From the NCBI GenBank assembly GCA_021234155.1, contig JAJEKV010000066.1, positions 7,092,118-7,156,117 of the forward strand: DNA of 64,000 nt, in the 5' to 3' direction. Position 1 is the stretch's first letter. Each line of letters starts with the position of its first letter. This DNA is from Isoetes taiwanensis (Eukaryota; Streptophyta; Lycopodiopsida; Isoetales; Isoetaceae). Shown piece by piece: positions 58,337-64,000 of the stretch. The notes below the pieces were generated by a model that did not search any database, had not been told where the DNA came from, and saw nothing but the letters and a program-made list of their open reading frames with translations. The position numbers were made by a program, and so were the translations under genes.

Positions 58337-59285
58337 TCTCTTGGGGTCCCGTCCCTTGCAAGCTGACTGCTTTGGATTCCGCTTCTGACACCGTTCTAGG
58401 GTTGATTGCTCTTACTAGCTTTCGGATCTCTTCATTCAACCCTTCTATATAACCCTCCACTGCGTGCCTTTCACTCAACTTCGGCACATAGAGCCTTAGT
58501 CTCATGAATTCTTCCGTGTACTTCTGAACTGATTTGTTGCCCTGCTGCAATCGGTAGAACTGCTGCATCATGTGGCACTTATGTTCTCTTGGCACATAGT
58601 GGCGCTTGAATGCCTTCGCAAACTTCTTGAACCTGCAACTGTCCCTGCTCAGTCCATGTGCTTTGGCGTAGCCGTTCCACCAAATCCTAGCTGCTCCCTT
58701 CAGATTGGTTGTAGCTACTCTGCCTTTGTTCTTGTCCTTCATGCCATAAGCATTGCCATATTCTCTCATTTCATCAAGCCACGCTTCTGCTTCCATTCCG
58801 GATCTGGTGTCTCCTGAGAACTGCTCGAGCTTTCTTGCTTTCCAGACATTGCTAAGCGCTGAGTCGACTTTCTTCTGATAATCAGATTGTGCCCTGCCCC
58901 TATCATGGTTTGGATTCTCCCGGCGGTCTTGCCTCTCTTCTTCCTGCTCTTCCGATCCGGAATCAGAGTCTAAACTAGAGTCGGAGGAGCCGCCTGAGCT
59001 AGGTGATCTTCTTCTCCGGCTTCTCTTCCTTTGCTGTACTGTTCGGCCGGCTGGTGTTTCTGGCAATGGCACATTCTGGTCCTGGTCTTGCCCTCCTGTC
59101 GCTGCTACTGCCAGCAATGCCCTTATCTCATGAATGTCGGATCGAATCTGTGATAGCTCTTCCTCTGGTGTCACTGCATCAAACTCTTGGCGTAGGTTTC
59201 TTGGCTGGAAACGCCTTGGTGGAATACGCTCTTGGTCATGATGTCCTTCTTGTTCAAGATTTCTAGGTACTATAGTTGCATACAT
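58281..59285 (-). CDS. gag: gypsy-2 gag (capsid), 334 codons
   Basis: The best-preserved frame in the window. It opens with an N-terminal MYATIVPRNLEQEGHHDQER region, a QIRSDIHEI helix, an Arg/Ser/Glu-rich stretch (residues ~80-125), then the capsid: QKKVDSALSNVWKARKLEQF, GMEAEAWLDEM, LKGAARIWWNGYAKAHG, HYVPREH, QGNKSVQKYTEEFMRLRLYV and EGYIEGLNEE. It ends early, before the knuckle, because of a frameshift near 58,300. The start at 59,285 is supported because the same ATG opens the duplicated 66-codon fragment at 62,274. Gag builds the particle for reverse transcription. Confidence 0.92.
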   Translation of the reverse strand: MYATIVPRNLEQEGHHDQERIPPRRFQPRNLRQEFDAVTPEEELSQIRSDIHEIRALLAVAATGGQDQDQNVPLPETPAGRTVQQRKRSRRRRSPSSGGSSDSSLDSDSGSEEQEEERQDRRENPNHDRGRAQSDYQKKVDSALSNVWKARKLEQFSGDTRSGMEAEAWLDEMREYGNAYGMKDKNKGRVATTNLKGAARIWWNGYAKAHGLSRDSCRFKKFAKAFKRHYVPREHKCHMMQQFYRLQQGNKSVQKYTEEFMRLRLYVPKLSERHAVEGYIEGLNEEIRKLVRAINPRTVSEAESKAVSLQGTGPQENAPRQQYYHDKGKGHGRL

Positions 59286-59393
59286 ATTAGATTATACTCT
59301 GATGATTAGTTCATTGTTTTGTCATTGCATTGGTTGTTTGATGATATAATTGTGGGGACAAAATATATCAAGAGAACATAATTGAAATTACCA

Positions 59394-62114
59394 CTAGTAA
59401 ACGTGTGCCCGGCGTTGCCGGGCATAAGTAAGGGCGTGAGTTTTTATAGGTCTTCAATATAAAATTGATCCTTTAGAGTAGTTGCTACAATTCATGACGT
59501 CAACATACAATAGATCAATGTCCTTGGAGCCATCTAGATTGTAATGCAAACCTTGAAATCTATTAATATAATGTAAGTACTTGTCTCACCATTTTCAATT
59601 TGCAATAAAGCCCATGAACAATCTTATAAGAACCTAAGAACCATGTTATAAGGCCCACTTCAAGAACATTCTGGAACGAATACATATCTGTGTATCAAAA
59701 CATATCTTTGTAAGATCCAAAATACAATGAGAAAAAACCAACTTGGAAAGTAATGTTTAACTTGTAGAAGAACATGTGCACTCTAGTTTCAGAACTACAA
59801 CACCAATTGAAAGCATTAAGCATGCAAAAAGACTACCTGTGGCTCCTTAACTTTGAAATGTTTATCAACACTTATCCAAGATGAATTCAACCAGTGAAAT
59901 AATCTTAAATTAACATGCTACAAAATTCAGCAAGAAAAGGTTCGCATCTAACTCAGAAATACTCATCTAATTGCCTTTGATAGATCGAATACTTTTCCAG
60001 GCAATGTACTTTTGATATATTGTAGCTCTTTTCTACTGATCTTTGTCTGGATGAAGGTAGACTTACTGTATTCCTGCTTCATGGCAGATCCTATAAACTT
60101 GTGGCAGTTTCAGTTTTAGATTGCTCATCACATAATGGCAATGCATTAAAAAAAAAGCTTTTTTCATGACATAGTAGTGAATGATGCACTTGTGTCCGTA
60201 TGGCAGCATGCATAAACAACTTAGTATTACCTTGCAATTCATAGAAACTCTTTTGTCGATTTCTTATAGAGCATTTTCTGCACACGACGGAGATCCAAGC
60301 TTGAGATCCAAGCTTCTGCAAGCTGTCCACGCAGCAACGAATGTCATTTTTACAGATAGAAAATATAGATGTATTTAATGATAGAAAATATATATATATG
60401 TATTTACTGCATGCAGTGTCAGATGTTTCTATCGTATCTAAATTAGCTTGCAAACATAAAACCGTTGAAAGCAAAGCTGATCTAGGAGCTTGCCGAAATC
60501 CTTTACCTGCTTGCTAAGTCTCTTCTGTTTGCAGCGGAAATGAAAGCCTCCATTGCCGAAAATGGAGAAACCTTACCTCAAAAGTTTGCTTGGGAAAGCT
60601 ACTTCTATTTGCAGCAAAAATGAATACCTCTATTTCCAAAACTGGAGAGCTTTGTTGGCATAGTACATGCATAAGAAAGAACATGCTTCTATTGTGGTTT
60701 CATGGCCCGAGCTAGACTATGGAGGCAGAGGAGGAGAAACATGACCGGAAATGATTGTTACGTTACTGAAAAATGCTTATACAAAAATGGATGCAGAGGG
60801 GAAAACCGAATTTTTTTTCTGGCTGGAAATTACTGCAATAAAATCAAGTGCTACTGCAAAAAAGAAGGAGGATCTACCTGCTGTGGCAATTCCAAGCTAT
60901 GTATCAAGACCAAATTTGAATCATTTTGTTGTTAGACCAGAGAAAATATAATGCTATACAATGTGTAGATTCTTTACCACGATCTGCTTGATATTCTATC
61001 TCCTTCTAATTCATAGTTCTATCCCCCTAATGATGATCCATAAGACTTCAAGAAAACACAAGCGCAAGAAAACACAACCTGCATGTTACAAAAAAAGAGG
61101 AAAGAGGACCAAAGGCGGGCGTGACAAAAGCAGAATTTTAAATAAACTCAACACCAAGTGCAAATCCGGATCGATCTTAGCATTTTTTCTTTGCAAAACA
61201 CACATACAATAGTCATGCTTTCTCTTGTTTTGAAATAGGCTGATGCCTTGGCAGCCCCATAGTTCGATTCAATACCATTTTTTTAGTTATCACGTATACC
61301 CACATTGAGTTCTTCTACCCATATTGAATTTAATACTTAAACATGACAAACCAATCAAAATGCTAACAGAGCTTAATCTGGGTACTTACTTGTGCTGGGC
61401 CACCATATCTAATCAATCATATTTGGCATACTGATCGGTTTCTATAGTCTGCAAGAGTCTCATATACTCCAACCACGTGCATAAGCAGAGAAAGATATTG
61501 CACCAATAACCTGCCAAAAGAGACACCACGGATCCTAAGAACAATTTGAAAAATCATAATCTCCTAAAAATTGTAACCGGTCATTAGTCATAGCTTTCAT
61601 GAAAAAACCCTGAAGGAAGTTGTAGAAACTCTTCTGCTGTTGCAGAAACTTAGCTTCAGCTGTTCTCATCTTATATCCCTTAACGTGGGTTCAAAAAATG
61701 TGCCTTAATAAGGTGTCTCATCCTGATGCCTTAGAATTTGCAGAATATCACAACAAAAACTTTTAGATGGGGAAACCTTACATTTTCAGGAGATACATGA
61801 TTTTTAACTTCGCTTTCCGATCTTGCTCCTATACTCCACAATAAAATAAAGTTGTGCTCAATCAGATCAGCTTTGAACTTTAAATCAAACCCTAACCTTC
61901 AAAGGAAAAAAAGTTACAAAGTGCAATAGAAGCTTTTAGGAGGAACACTAATTTATCTTGCTAAAAACATATCTTAACCTTGACAGGAACTTAGTTTGCT
62001 GCTACAAAATAGGTAGGATCGCTTTCACCAAATAATAGTCCCATTTTACACTCTGCAGAACCAAGACGTTGATCTATGGCTTAAATTTATAACTCTGCAG
62101 AACCAAGACGTTGA
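59394..62114 (-). mobile_element. Non-autonomous Helitron-like unit, copy 1
   Basis: On the minus strand the 3' end is a 7-bp-stem hairpin (TGCCCGG-CAACG-CCGGGCA, 59,406-59,424), then CACGTTTA and the terminal CTAG (59,394-59,397), followed by T. These are classic Helitron 3' features. The 5' end starts TC after A, at 62,114 (TCAACGTCTTGG) and again at 62,072. There are no inverted terminal repeats and no target duplication, as expected. About 2.7 kb with no RepHel coding capacity; short frames inside (for example 60,702-60,935) have no known motif. It interrupts the gypsy-2 leader at A^T. Confidence 0.75.
59406..59424 (-). terminator. Helitron 3' hairpin, copy 1
   Basis: Perfect 7-bp stem with a 5-base loop, 8 bases before CTAG. 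In Helitrons this hairpin signals the end of rolling-circle replication. Confidence 0.8.
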
Positions 62115-62382
62115 TCTCATGAATGTCGGATCGAATCTGTGATAGCTCTTCCTCTGGTGTCACTGCATCAAACTCTTGGCGTAGGTTTCTTGGCTGAAAA
62201 CGCCTTGGTGGAATACGCTCTTGGTCATGATGTCCTTCTTGTTCAAGATTTCTAGGTACTATAGTTGCATACACATTAGATTATACTCTGATGATTAGTT
62301 CATTGTTTTGTCATTGCATTGGTTGTTTGATGATATAATTGTGGGGACAAAATATATCAAGAGAACATAATTGAAATTACCA
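62115..62382 (-). repeat. Duplicated gypsy-2 gag N-terminus and leader
   Basis: A copy of 59,126-59,393 at an offset of 2,989 bp, nearly identical. It encodes the first 54 residues of gag (from MYATIVPRN to DIHEI) before running into the Helitron 5' end. Both junctions fall at A^T, the Helitron target dinucleotide. Confidence 0.9.

Positions 62383-64000
<1,618 letters not shown>

Larger units (their letters stand above)
56003..59393 (-). mobile_element. Second chromovirus (gypsy-2), internal part, minus strand
   Basis: gag (59,285 downwards), protease, RT and RNase H are in order on the minus strand and end abruptly at 56,003, just after RNase H, where the LINE tail begins. Integrase, chromodomain and 3' LTR are not adjacent. 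The leader upstream of gag is cut at 59,393 by a Helitron-like unit, so its 5' LTR and PBS are outside the window. It is a related but distinct subfamily copy to gypsy-1, with fewer frame breaks. Confidence 0.9.

Noticed and set aside
2003-59393. Treating the integrase/chromodomain pieces at 2-8 kb as the missing 3' half of gypsy-2
   Set aside because: Order and strand would fit, but those pieces are far more decayed than gypsy-2 gag-pol, so they are more likely a separate, older copy.
60702-60935. Cys-rich 77-codon frame in Helitron copy 1, resembling a small secreted Cys-rich peptide
   Set aside because: No signal peptide or known Cys pattern, and in copy 2 the matching sequence differs around 63,980, so there is no sign of constraint.

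Overview
The window looks like nuclear DNA of a land plant with a large, repeat-rich genome. The evidence is initiator-Met-tRNA-primed Ty3/gypsy chromoviruses, Helitron ends with a plant-type 3' hairpin and CTAG, plant L1-type LINEs, and telo-box (AAACCCTAA) promoter motifs. A fern or other seed-free plant is a guess. I find no intact ordinary host gene, rRNA, tRNA or CRISPR array. Nearly everything recognisable is mobile DNA in various states of decay, often stacked element inside element.

Layout. 1-9.6 kb: undefined AT-rich sequence, decayed minus-strand chromovirus pieces (chromodomain and 3'UTR at 2.0-2.5 kb; integrase at 6.8-7.9 kb), a duplicated ~1.2 kb unit between them, and a pair of ~310-bp direct repeats. 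10-11.8 kb: a minus-strand LINE RT relic. 14.8-21.2 kb: a plus-strand L1-type LINE (ORF1 zinc-knuckle trace, endonuclease, RT, C-terminal domain), heavily frameshifted. 21.3-23.6 kb and 35.5-36.2 kb: 5' and 3' parts of another plus-strand LINE, split by about 12 kb that holds a decayed DDE-transposase-like gene (25.2-26.6 kb) and several minisatellites.

36,241-55,947 is a complete LTR retrotransposon (here gypsy-1) of 19.7 kb. It has 1.56-kb LTRs bounded by TGTGACG/CGTCACA, a TATTT target duplication, PBS, polypurine tract, and gag-pol ending in a chromodomain. It sits in the 3'UTR of the split LINE; the LINE's (TTTA)n tail resumes at 55,953. The LINE itself interrupts a second, minus-strand chromovirus (gypsy-2, 56,003-59,393) just after its RNase H. 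So the nesting is gypsy-2, then LINE, then gypsy-1. Upstream of gypsy-2 gag are two head-to-tail, non-autonomous Helitron-like units (59.4-64 kb) that carry a duplicated piece of gypsy-2 gag and leader between them.

The most unusual feature is the 11-kb stretch between the PBS and gag of gypsy-1. It contains paired 68-bp hairpins, a telo-box/TATA promoter-like segment, and a 46-codon ORF (38,534-38,674) that starts MARTKQTARK, identical to the histone H3 N-terminal tail that chromodomains read when K9 is methylated. Arrays of 168-bp, 59-bp, ~0.8-kb (direct and inverted) and ~21-bp repeats follow. A chromodomain-bearing retroelement that also carries an H3-tail-like ORF could be a captured host H3/CENH3 gene 5' end or a histone mimic. 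The sequence alone cannot decide between these.
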